Shown here piece by piece: positions 1-7,018 of a stretch of DNA of 13,453 bases (position 1 is its first letter; each line of letters opens with the position of its first letter). Source of the stretch: an uncultured Ruminococcus sp. (lineage in GTDB: Bacteria > Bacillota > Clostridia > Oscillospirales > Ruminococcaceae); NCBI GenBank assembly GCA_946183385.1, contig CAMHBN010000025.1, forward strand, positions 1 through 13,453, in the 5' to 3' direction. The translations under genes and the position numbers were made by a program. The notes under the pieces were generated by a model, which worked only from the letters and a program-made list of their open reading frames with translations, made no database searches and had not been told where the DNA came from.

Positions 1-4
1 GAGT

Positions 5-144
5 CCAGAGGCAGAGCCTCTGGTCGCCGTTCACAGCTTTTAAAGAACGGCGAAATAAAACAAAGCGCTCTGCAAGGGGTGAATCGAAAAACAATCCAGT
101 GAATTGTTTTTCGAGAGGGGACACTCTGAAGGAGAGCGTCCCCT
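5..144. repeat. Tandem array of four hairpins (probable interspersed structured repeat)
   Basis: Four inverted repeats follow each other with little space between them. Arms 5-12/16-23 pair over 8 bp around AGA. Arms 24-32/45-53 pair over 9 bp around a 12-base loop. Arms 84-95/103-114 pair over 12 bp around a 7-base loop. Arms 116-127/133-144 pair over 11 bp with one A-C mismatch. None is followed by a T run, so they are not ordinary terminators, and no ORF with a ribosome site crosses them. CGCTCT at 66-71 could also pair with AGAGCG at 133-138, giving an alternative fold. The layout resembles extragenic palindromic repeats I associate from memory with Ruminococcaceae genomes, which I cannot verify here. 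The element may extend past the left edge. Confidence 0.6.
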
Positions 145-212
145 GACTTGCCGTGTGCGAAATCTCGCCCGCGGAATTATTCCGCGCATATTCAGAACCG
201 CGCAAAAAAATT

Positions 213-226
213 GCCGAAATTTCGGC
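213..226. promoter_or_regulatory. Perfect 14-base palindrome just upstream of the yfhO-family promoter
   Basis: GCCGAAATTTCGGC is a perfect inverted repeat ending 7 bases before the -35 hexamer at 234-239. Its position fits a dimeric regulator site, although it could equally be the last of the hairpins that fill this intergenic region. Another inverted repeat, CGCGGAA/TTCCGCG (170-176/180-186), lies just upstream. No regulator is identified. Confidence 0.35.
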
Positions 227-233
227 TCAGCTA

Positions 234-262
234 TTGCAAAAATTTCAAAAATGTTGTATAAT
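234..262 (+). promoter_or_regulatory. Sigma-A promoter of the YfhO-family gene
   Basis: TTGCAA (234-239) and TATAAT (257-262) are separated by 17 bases. Transcription should begin near 269, giving an untranslated leader of about 58 bases before the TTG start. A second TATAAT at 274-279 has no good -35 partner. Confidence 0.75.
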
Positions 263-326
263 TATTAAGATATTATAATCGGGTAATATGGCATATTATC
301 GCCGCCCGAAAAAAGGAGGAACAACA

Positions 327-3300
327 TTGGCAAAGACAAAAACTGTCAGCAAGGCACCTGCCAACGCCGTGAAGTACCCTGTCAAGCCGCCCGCGTACGT
401 CAAGTACAGGTGGGCTTACTACATCGCGGCTTTCCTTATCCCCGCTCTGCTGACCCTTCTCGCTTATGCGCTCTTCGGAGTCTACCCCTTCGGCGAACGC
501 TCGGTACTGACCCTCGACCTTAACGGTCAGTACGTCTACTACTTTGAAAATATCCGCGACGCCTTCTGGAGCGGCAGAAATCCGCTCTACAGCTGGTCAC
601 GAAACCTCTCGGGAGGCTATCAGGGCGTTATAGGCTACTACCTCGCGAGTCCGTTCACGTTCATCGTCATACTGCTCCCGAGAAAAATGATAATCGAGAG
701 TCTTATGATAATGCAGCTGTGCAAGGTCGGCGCGTGCGGTGCGGCGTTCTGCGCTTACGCTCAGAAGTCCAAGAACGTACCGCCCATACCGTCTCTGCTC
801 TTCTCGACGATGTACGCTCTCATGGCTTTCGTTGCCATCCAGCTCATCGACCCGATGTGGGTGGACGGTCCCATCTTCCTGCCACTTATCATACTCGGTC
901 TCGAGTACCTCGTTGACGACGGCAGAAAGATAAACTTCATCATACCCACCGCTCTCATGTTCATCGCGAACTTCTACATCGGCTTCATGGTAGCCATCTT
1001 CGTGGGTATCTACTTCGTCTACTACCTCTTCTTCGGCACAAAGAGGAAGCTCAACCTCAAGGGCTATGCGATGACTATCGGCAGAATGGCACTCGCTACG
1101 GGCGTGGTGCTGCTGTGCAGCTACATCATGATTATGCCCGTGTACAACGCGCTCAAGCTCGGCAAGTTCGACTTCTCGACCCCCGATTACAGCCTACGCA
1201 CGATGTTCAACCCGCTCGAGCTCCTCGCTACGTTCCTGCCCAACCAGTACTACTCCGTAAACGTTGACGAGGGCACGAGAATGTACGGACGTCCCGAGGT
1301 ATACTGCGGCGTGCTCAGCTTCGTGCTCGCTCCGCTCTACTTCTTCAACAGGAACATCAAGAGGAACCGCAAGATAGGTTACGGTCTGCTCCTGTTCATC
1401 ATGTTCTTCAGTATGTGGATTAAGCCCATAAACATGATGTGGCACGGCGGTCAGGACCCGAACTGGCTCCCCTACAGATACTCATTCCTCGTATCGTTCA
1501 TTATCGTATCAATGGCGGCTGAGACATTCTCAAAGCTTGAGGGCTACAAGCTCAATATCGCTCTCCCCGCAGGCGTATTCGGAGCTCTCGCAGCGCTCAT
1601 CTTCGTATTCGACGCCGTTATGCCCAACTTCAACTACAACGAGGAGCGCTACAAGTACGTTGCCAAGCTCCCCTACAAGTCAACGCTCACCATCAACGGT
1701 CAGTCCGTCGAGCACCTGTGGCTCGGTACTCTTGCCTTCGGTGCGGCTCTCGCGGCGATATACCTCGCCTTTGCCTACAGCTACAGCCACGCCAAGACCA
1801 AGAAGAACCGCAGCTACATCGCGCTCGGAATGGCTGTTTTCGTACTCTTCGAGGCCGGCTACAACACCTTCGACACTATCCTCAAGATAGACAAGGAGGT
1901 ATACTACTCCTCCAAGAATTCGTATTCGACCATCATGGACGCCCCCAATGTGGCGGCTCAGCTGAAGGAGTACGACGACGGCTTCTACCGCACCGAAAAG
2001 ACCTTCTTCCGCAACGTCAACGACAATCAGGCTTACGGCTTCAAGGGCATATCGCATTCGAGTTCGGTAATGAATACCAAGGCTATCAACTTCATCGAGA
2101 CCCTCGGCTATTCGACCAAGAGCTATGAGACGAGATACGACGGAAATACTCCCGTGGCAGACTCCCTGCTCGGCATCAAGTATGTCCTCAACGATCCCGC
2201 AAGAAACGACGCGGACGGCAAGTCGCTGCTCAGCCCGTACTACAACCTTGTCTACACGAGCACCTACGAGCACGACCAGCACGACGCTGACCTCGAGGTC
2301 TACGAGAACCCCGATGCTCTGCCGATAGGCTTCATGGCTAACGCGGATATCCTCCGCCTCAGCTTCCTCGGAAACGACAACCCGTTCAACAGCATGAACA
2401 ACTTCCTCAGCTCGCTGACGGGCAATACTCCCGACTACTCGGGCGCTCTCGAGCCGAGACAATATTTCTGGCGCATCGCCGAGAATCCCGAAGTTGAGCT
2501 CAATGAGTGCTGGGAGTCGAACTACAACGGTCAGCACTGCTACAACGCCAATGCAGGCGCAGGCGACCCGACAGTACGCATCCATATCACCACCCAGAGC
2601 GACGACTGCCTGTATATGTTCCTCAAGTCGGACAACCCCAAGAAGTGCAACCTCTGGATATCCGACGACAAGAACCCCGAAACAGGCGAATTCGAGCATT
2701 TCAAGGGCTTCGGTCAGTACTACGACGGCTATGACTACTCCATCGTAAACCTCGGCTCATATCCCGCAGGCACAGACCTCGAGATACGTATGACTATCAT
2801 ACAGAGCGACAAGTCGGGCAATAACGAGTATGTCATGGTCAAGGACTTCCAGTTCTACCACTTCAACTATGAACTCTTCCACGAGGATATACTCAGCCTC
2901 AAGGAGAACCCGTGGGAGCTTGACCTCGAAAAGACCAAGGACGACTACCTCGTCGGCGATGTTGACGTCAAGGAGGGACAGATACTCTACACCTCCATCC
3001 CCTACGAGCCCGGCTGGACTATCAAGGTTGACGGCAAGAAGCTCGACCAGAAGTTCGAGGATACTATAACCGATTCAAATATGAACCTCGCGGTCAACGA
3101 GACTAAGGGTGAGGACGGCGAGTACGTGATACTCAACGCGCTCATCGGTCTGAGACTGCCCGAGGGTCACCATACCGTAACAATGAAGTATTCGCCTCCG
3201 GGATTCCGCACGGGCGTGCTCTTCCTCATTCTCGGTATCGGCGTGATCGTGCTGTTCTTCATCGTTGACAGAAAGAACAACATCATCTACGCTCAGGAGC

Positions 3301-3761
3301 GCACAAACCGCGAGCTCCGCAGCAAGGGCATCGACCCCGAGGCTGTTGCCGATGAGGCTGCTGCTCCCGCAAAGATAATCAAGTCCAAGGGCGCTGTAGC
3401 CGAAAAGGTTTACAAGACCGAGGAGGAGAAGAAAAAGGACGAGGCTGCAAGAGCAGCAAAGAGAGCCAAGGCTAAGGCGGCAAGAGAAGCTGCCGAAAAA
3501 GCTAAGGCTGAGGCTGAGAGAGCTGCGGCAGAGGCGGAAAGAGCTGCGGCAGAGGCTGAGGAGGACATCGACGACTTCATCGGCGAAGCCGAGGATGCCG
3601 TTGAAGAGGCGGCAGACAAGGTGACAGACGCAGTCGCTGACGTCACTGAAGAGGCCGCTGAGACGGCTGAAGAGGCCGCGGAGGAGGTCTCCGAGGCAGT
3701 CGAAAAAGCTGAAAAGGCTGTGAAGAAGCCCGCTCAGAAAAACAAGAAAAAGAAGAAATAA
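327..3761 (+). CDS. YfhO-family multi-pass membrane protein with long charged C-terminal tail
   Basis: The protein has 1144 residues from TTG 327. AAAGGAGGA (312-320) sits 6 bases before this TTG, whereas the in-frame ATG at 288 has no ribosome site, so TTG is preferred. The family (Pfam YfhO) comprises GT-C-like membrane proteins. In Bacillus and Listeria, members act in glycosylation of lipoteichoic acid using lipid-linked sugars made by a CsbB/GtcA-type system. Visible family features are a first membrane segment near residues 30-50, the loop motif DLNGQYVYYF (D64, Q68) and WVDGPIFLPL near 178-187. About a dozen hydrophobic segments precede residue 510. A large non-membrane domain, presumably extracellular, spans about 512-960, and a last membrane segment lies at 962-981. 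The remaining ~160 residues are rich in Ala, Glu and Lys, look like coiled coil, and end in a lysine run. This tail is unusual for the family, whose members are usually about 850-900 residues long. The exact acceptor here is unknown. Confidence 0.88.
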   Translation: MAKTKTVSKAPANAVKYPVKPPAYVKYRWAYYIAAFLIPALLTLLAYALFGVYPFGERSVLTLDLNGQYVYYFENIRDAFWSGRNPLYSWSRNLSGGYQGVIGYYLASPFTFIVILLPRKMIIESLMIMQLCKVGACGAAFCAYAQKSKNVPPIPSLLFSTMYALMAFVAIQLIDPMWVDGPIFLPLIILGLEYLVDDGRKINFIIPTALMFIANFYIGFMVAIFVGIYFVYYLFFGTKRKLNLKGYAMTIGRMALATGVVLLCSYIMIMPVYNALKLGKFDFSTPDYSLRTMFNPLELLATFLPNQYYSVNVDEGTRMYGRPEVYCGVLSFVLAPLYFFNRNIKRNRKIGYGLLLFIMFFSMWIKPINMMWHGGQDPNWLPYRYSFLVSFIIVSMAAETFSKLEGYKLNIALPAGVFGALAALIFVFDAVMPNFNYNEERYKYVAKLPYKSTLTINGQSVEHLWLGTLAFGAALAAIYLAFAYSYSHAKTKKNRSYIALGMAVFVLFEAGYNTFDTILKIDKEVYYSSKNSYSTIMDAPNVAAQLKEYDDGFYRTEKTFFRNVNDNQAYGFKGISHSSSVMNTKAINFIETLGYSTKSYETRYDGNTPVADSLLGIKYVLNDPARNDADGKSLLSPYYNLVYTSTYEHDQHDADLEVYENPDALPIGFMANADILRLSFLGNDNPFNSMNNFLSSLTGNTPDYSGALEPRQYFWRIAENPEVELNECWESNYNGQHCYNANAGAGDPTVRIHITTQSDDCLYMFLKSDNPKKCNLWISDDKNPETGEFEHFKGFGQYYDGYDYSIVNLGSYPAGTDLEIRMTIIQSDKSGNNEYVMVKDFQFYHFNYELFHEDILSLKENPWELDLEKTKDDYLVGDVDVKEGQILYTSIPYEPGWTIKVDGKKLDQKFEDTITDSNMNLAVNETKGEDGEYVILNALIGLRLPEGHHTVTMKYSPPGFRTGVLFLILGIGVIVLFFIVDRKNNIIYAQERTNRELRSKGIDPEAVADEAAAPAKIIKSKGAVAEKVYKTEEEKKKDEAARAAKRAKAKAAREAAEKAKAEAERAAAEAERAAAEAEEDIDDFIGEAEDAVEEAADKVTDAVADVTEEAAETAEEAAEEVSEAVEKAEKAVKKPAQKNKKKKK
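3519..3556 (+). repeat. Two copies of a 21-base in-frame tandem repeat
   Basis: A 17-base block, AGAGCTGCGGCAGAGGC, occurs at 3519-3535 and again at 3540-3556. This encodes two successive heptads of AEAERAA type in the tail of the YfhO-family protein. The 21-base period preserves the heptad phase, which suggests that the coiled coil grew by duplication. Confidence 0.8.
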
Positions 3762-3765
3762 TCAA

Positions 3766-3802
3766 AATCCCTGTATGGTGTGCTCCATACAGGGATTCTT
3801 TT
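3766..3802 (+). terminator. Intrinsic terminator after the YfhO-family gene
   Basis: A perfect 13-bp stem (3766-3778 with 3785-3797) closes a 6-base loop and is followed by CTTTT. It starts 4 bases after the stop codon and separates this gene from birA. Confidence 0.9.
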
Positions 3803-3832
3803 AATCCGGAATTCCCCACCTATCACTGCCTA

Positions 3833-3861
3833 TTGCAATACAGCGGAAAATGTGGTATAAT
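3833..3861 (+). promoter_or_regulatory. Sigma-A promoter of birA
   Basis: TTGCAA (3833-3838) and TATAAT (3856-3861) are 17 bases apart, the same hexamers and spacing as the promoter at 234-262. The predicted start near 3868 leaves a leader of about 44 bases. I see no obvious biotin-operator dyad around it. Confidence 0.75.
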
Positions 3862-3911
3862 TACCTTGTCTTTATACGCCACACAATATACTACGATAGG
3901 CAGGTATTATT

Positions 3912-4895
3912 ATGAACGTTAGAGATTCACTTCTGAAAGCATTTGCGGAGGCAGGCAGCAGCTACATCTCGGGCTCGGCGCTCGCGGAGCAGCTCGGGGT
4001 CAGCAGGAATGCCGTATGGAAAGCCGTAAAGGCTCTCGAGAGCGAGGGCTACATCATCGACTCGGTTACCGCCAAGGGCTACAGGCTCTCGGGACAGAGC
4101 AACCACCTCTCGGCACATCTCATTTCCGCGAAGGTCAATGCCTCTGTGATAGGGAGCAATATTATCGTGCTCGACGAGACCGACTCCACCAACAACTATG
4201 CCAAGAAGCTCACGGCAAGCGAGGCTCCGAACGGCACTGTCATAGCCGCGGACAGGCAGACCGCAGGCAAGGGCAGAATGGGCAGGAGCTTCGTCTCGCC
4301 CTCGGGTAAGGGACTGTATATGAGCGTTATCGTCCACCCCGAATTCAGCATACAGACGGCTCCGCTGATAACGTCCGCGGCGGCTGTTGCGACCGCCGAG
4401 GCGATAGAGTCGCTCTGCAAGGCAGACGTGCGCATAAAGTGGGTCAACGACCTCTACATAAACGGAAAGAAGATAGTGGGCATACTCACCGAGGCTTCGG
4501 TCGATATGGAGATGCGCGCCCTTGATATCGCCGTAATCGGCATAGGTATAAACGTCCGCAGTATCGGCGACAGCTTCGATGCGGAGCTGAGTGCGCGTGC
4601 GACCTCGATACAGGACGAGACGGGTGTTGCCCTCGACCGCAACGAGCTATGCGCCGCCGTCATCAACCGCCTCGACGCTCACCTCGCCAAGATAGAGAGC
4701 AGGGAGTTTCTGCGCGAATACCGCCGCCGCGAGCTTCTCACGGGCAATATGATAACCGCGCAGATAGGCAGCGAAACGCTCACGGGCAAGGCTGTCGGCA
4801 TCGACAGGAATGCCAATCTTATGGTCGAGACGGAAAACGGCATCGTGCGGAGCCTGTCCTCCGGCGAGGCAAATCTGTGCAGAGTTTTGAAATAA
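3912..4895 (+). CDS. birA: Bifunctional biotin--[acetyl-CoA-carboxylase] ligase / biotin repressor
   Basis: The enzyme makes biotinyl-AMP from biotin and ATP and transfers biotin to the acceptor lysine of biotin-dependent carboxylases in the cytoplasm. The protein has 327 residues, normal for the long, repressor-type class. Residues 1-60 form a winged helix-turn-helix (LAEQLGVSRNAVWKAV near 24-39, then GYRLS). The ligase core shows DETDSTN (88-94), the nucleotide-binding loop AGKGRMGRSF (118-127), KWVNDLYING (176-185), GILTE (190-194) and GIGINV (210-215). A small beta-rich C-terminal domain follows from about 275. AGGCAGG (3898-3904) precedes the ATG by 7 bases. The gene is monocistronic between its own promoter and a terminator. 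The helix-turn-helix implies regulation of biotin genes elsewhere, as none lies in this window. Confidence 0.95.
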   Translation: MNVRDSLLKAFAEAGSSYISGSALAEQLGVSRNAVWKAVKALESEGYIIDSVTAKGYRLSGQSNHLSAHLISAKVNASVIGSNIIVLDETDSTNNYAKKLTASEAPNGTVIAADRQTAGKGRMGRSFVSPSGKGLYMSVIVHPEFSIQTAPLITSAAAVATAEAIESLCKADVRIKWVNDLYINGKKIVGILTEASVDMEMRALDIAVIGIGINVRSIGDSFDAELSARATSIQDETGVALDRNELCAAVINRLDAHLAKIESREFLREYRRRELLTGNMITAQIGSETLTGKAVGIDRNANLMVETENGIVRSLSSGEANLCRVLK

Positions 4896-4896
4896 A

Positions 4897-4931
4897 AAAT
4901 AAAAAGAGCTCCAATGGAGCTCTTTTTATTT
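4897..4931. terminator. Symmetrical bidirectional terminator between birA and psd
   Basis: A perfect 16-bp stem (4897-4912 with 4916-4931) surrounds the loop AAT. An A/T-rich lower stem gives a T run on both strands, so it can end both birA and the convergent operon. The psd stop codon (4928-4926 on the minus strand) lies inside the 3' arm. Confidence 0.9.
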
Positions 4932-5789
4932 TACGGATATTCCTATTTTCTCGCCGAGCTTTACCACTGTCTCGAAGCCGTTTGCCGTGTTTTTCAGCAG
5001 GTCGCTGTCGGGAGTGACTGCGTCCCTCTCGAAGAGGAGGACTACGGTCGAGCCGCCGAACTCGAACTTTCCCTTCTCCTCGCCGCGGACGAACGTGTGA
5101 ACGCCGTGGCGGTTGCGGATACGTCCGACCAGCATTGCTCCGACCTCTATCTGCGCGACATCGCCGAAATTATCGGTGTGCAGGACGGTGTATTCGCGGG
5201 AGTTGCGCTTGTAGATGTTATATCGCTTCATTGCGATGGGATTGACCGTGTGCAGCTCGCCGCGTATGAAGGTGTTGTCCGACTTTGTGCCGCTGTCGAT
5301 GTAGCAGTAGCGGTGGTAGTCGTCCACCTCAAGGCGGAAGATGAAGCAGTAGCCGCCCTCCAATCTGCGGGCGAGGAAGTCGTTTTTCAGCAGGTCGCTC
5401 ACACGGTAGTACGAGTCCTTTATGCGGAATACGCTCCTGTCGTCTATCCTGTAGACCGAGAGCTTCGCGTCACACGGGCTGATGAGGTGGTCAGGGACGC
5501 GGTCTATCGGGCGCTTTTCGGGCTTTATCCTGCGCGTGAAGAACTGATTGTACGAGCGGAAGTCCCGCATGATATAATCGGAGGTGTCTATCCCGTTTTT
5601 GCGGATAAACGGCTCTATCAGCGGCTTTGACAGCGGAGAGTCCATATACGCGCCTGCGACCTTCGACACTATCGGCAGGGTCAGCACCTTCAGCAGACAT
5701 CTGCCCGCCGCCGTGCCGTAGAGCTTTTTCAGCAGAGCGTTCTGCTTCTCGTTGGTGACGATTATCTCGCCCGTTCTTTTCTTTATCAT
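4926..5789 (-). CDS. psd: Phosphatidylserine decarboxylase proenzyme
   Basis: This enzyme decarboxylates phosphatidylserine to phosphatidylethanolamine at the membrane using a pyruvoyl group made by self-cleavage. The protein has 287 residues. The C-terminal cleavage motif FGGST (244-248) predicts cutting between G246 and S247, with S247 becoming the pyruvoyl residue. The other conserved active-site regions are visible: SPCDAKLS with D107, DYHRY with H159 and ELHTVNP with H180. The ATG overlaps the stop of the upstream gene in an ATGA, implying translational coupling. The ribosome site is weak, and GTG at codon 11 is a possible alternative start. It is the last gene of the minus-strand operon. 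No phosphatidylserine synthase gene is present nearby. Confidence 0.93.
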   Translation of the reverse strand: MIKKRTGEIIVTNEKQNALLKKLYGTAAGRCLLKVLTLPIVSKVAGAYMDSPLSKPLIEPFIRKNGIDTSDYIMRDFRSYNQFFTRRIKPEKRPIDRVPDHLISPCDAKLSVYRIDDRSVFRIKDSYYRVSDLLKNDFLARRLEGGYCFIFRLEVDDYHRYCYIDSGTKSDNTFIRGELHTVNPIAMKRYNIYKRNSREYTVLHTDNFGDVAQIEVGAMLVGRIRNRHGVHTFVRGEEKGKFEFGGSTVVLLFERDAVTPDSDLLKNTANGFETVVKLGEKIGISVK

Positions 5790-7018
5790 ACTCGTTTAGC
5801 GTTGGCAAGCATGAGCTTGATGCGGTTTTCCTGATTTACGCGGGTAGCGCCGGGGTCGTAGTCAATAGCCACGATATTGGCGTTGGGGTTGTTCTCCTTG
5901 ATGGCGCGGGACATACCCTTCGCGACGATGTGGTTAGGCAGACAGCCGAAGGGCTGAGTGCATATTATGTTGTCCACGCCCGACTGCGCGAGCGCTGCCA
6001 TTTCCGCGGGTATGAGCCAGCCCTCGCCCATTACGACGCCCTGACTGATGTACTTGTCCGCGAGCTTGCGAAGGTGCTCGAAGTCGTGCAGTGGCTCGAA
6101 GCTCCCCTGCTCCTTCATAATCTTGATGAGCTCCTTCTGCTTGGAGTATATGAGCTTGTAGCCGAGCTTGTATATGCGCGACTGCGTGTTCTTGTTGTCG
6201 TAGAATTCGGCGTCCGTGAACGTGCCCGACGCGCAGTACATAACGAATTCGAGCAGCGACGGCACGACGGGCTCGCAGCCTTCGGAGAGCAGGAAGTCCT
6301 CGAGGTGGTTGTTCGCGAGCGGCGAATACTTCACGTATATCTCGCCGACTATGCCGACGCGTATCTTCTTCTCGTCCGAGAGCTTTATCGAGGCAAAATC
6401 GTCGAGGATAGCCCTGTAGAGCTTCTTCGTCTTCAGGTACTCGCGGCTGCCCCTGCGGAAGATGTCGCCGAGGCGCTTCTGCCACTTGTCGAGCATAGCC
6501 TTAGCCTCGCCCTTGTTTATCTCGTAGGTGCGGCACTTGTTGTGGCAGGTCATCAGCAGGTCGCCGTAGAGCACCGCATACAGCAGGCGCAGGAACATCG
6601 GTGCGGTTATCCTGAACGCGCTGTCCTTTTCAAGTCCGCTGAAATTGAGCGATACCACAGGTACCTGCGGGTAGTTCTTGGCAACTGCCTTCCTCAGCAG
6701 GTGGATATAGTTCGAGGCACGGCAGCCTCCGCCCGTCTGTGTTATCATCAGAGCGGTGGTGTTCGGGTCGTACGTGCCGCTGTTGAGCGCGTCCATGAAC
6801 TGTCCTATTACCAGCAGAGCGGGATAGCAGGCGTCGTTGTGGACGTTTTTGAGTCCCTCGTCAACTACGGCGCGGGAGTCGTTTTCAAGCAGCTCTACCT
6901 TGTAGCCCTGATGCTCGAATATAGCCATAAGCAGCCTGAAATGCACGGGCAGCATATTGGGGACGAGGATAGTATGTGTCTTTATCATATCCTCGGTGAA
7001 TCTAACGTAGTCAGCCAT
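5786..7018 (-). CDS. 2-hydroxyacyl-CoA dehydratase-like protein (C-terminal part of the large activase-related family)
   Basis: The 410-residue protein resembles the last third of the approximately 1,400-residue 'acyl-CoA dehydratase activase-related' proteins of Firmicutes, which relate to the HgdB/FldB-type 2-hydroxyacyl-CoA dehydratase fold. Conserved features are NDACYPA (C64), TQTGGGCRASNY (C99), a CX3C pair (C158, C162), VGIVGEIYVKYSP near 221-233 and CTQPFGCLPNHI (C353, C359). Such cysteines could hold an iron-sulfur cluster, but the substrate of this family is not established. It starts inside the stop of the 990-residue gene (ATGGCTGA overlap) and has its own strong ribosome site, so it is a true separate gene. 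Its stop overlaps the psd start. The two proteins probably form a complex. Confidence 0.85.
   Translation of the reverse strand: MADYVRFTEDMIKTHTILVPNMLPVHFRLLMAIFEHQGYKVELLENDSRAVVDEGLKNVHNDACYPALLVIGQFMDALNSGTYDPNTTALMITQTGGGCRASNYIHLLRKAVAKNYPQVPVVSLNFSGLEKDSAFRITAPMFLRLLYAVLYGDLLMTCHNKCRTYEINKGEAKAMLDKWQKRLGDIFRRGSREYLKTKKLYRAILDDFASIKLSDEKKIRVGIVGEIYVKYSPLANNHLEDFLLSEGCEPVVPSLLEFVMYCASGTFTDAEFYDNKNTQSRIYKLGYKLIYSKQKELIKIMKEQGSFEPLHDFEHLRKLADKYISQGVVMGEGWLIPAEMAALAQSGVDNIICTQPFGCLPNHIVAKGMSRAIKENNPNANIVAIDYDPGATRVNQENRIKLMLANAKRV

Noticed and set aside
5..144. CRISPR array or terminator cluster
   Set aside because: The hairpins differ from one another in sequence and are not direct repeats with spacers, and none is followed by a T run.
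1680..2699. Minus-strand open frame of 339 codons inside the YfhO-family gene
   Set aside because: It is the complement of coding sequence for the extracellular domain, with no start signals or recognisable domain.
3912..4895. Biotin biosynthesis or transport operon around birA
   Set aside because: No bio or bioY-like gene lies in the window, and birA is closed by its own terminator.
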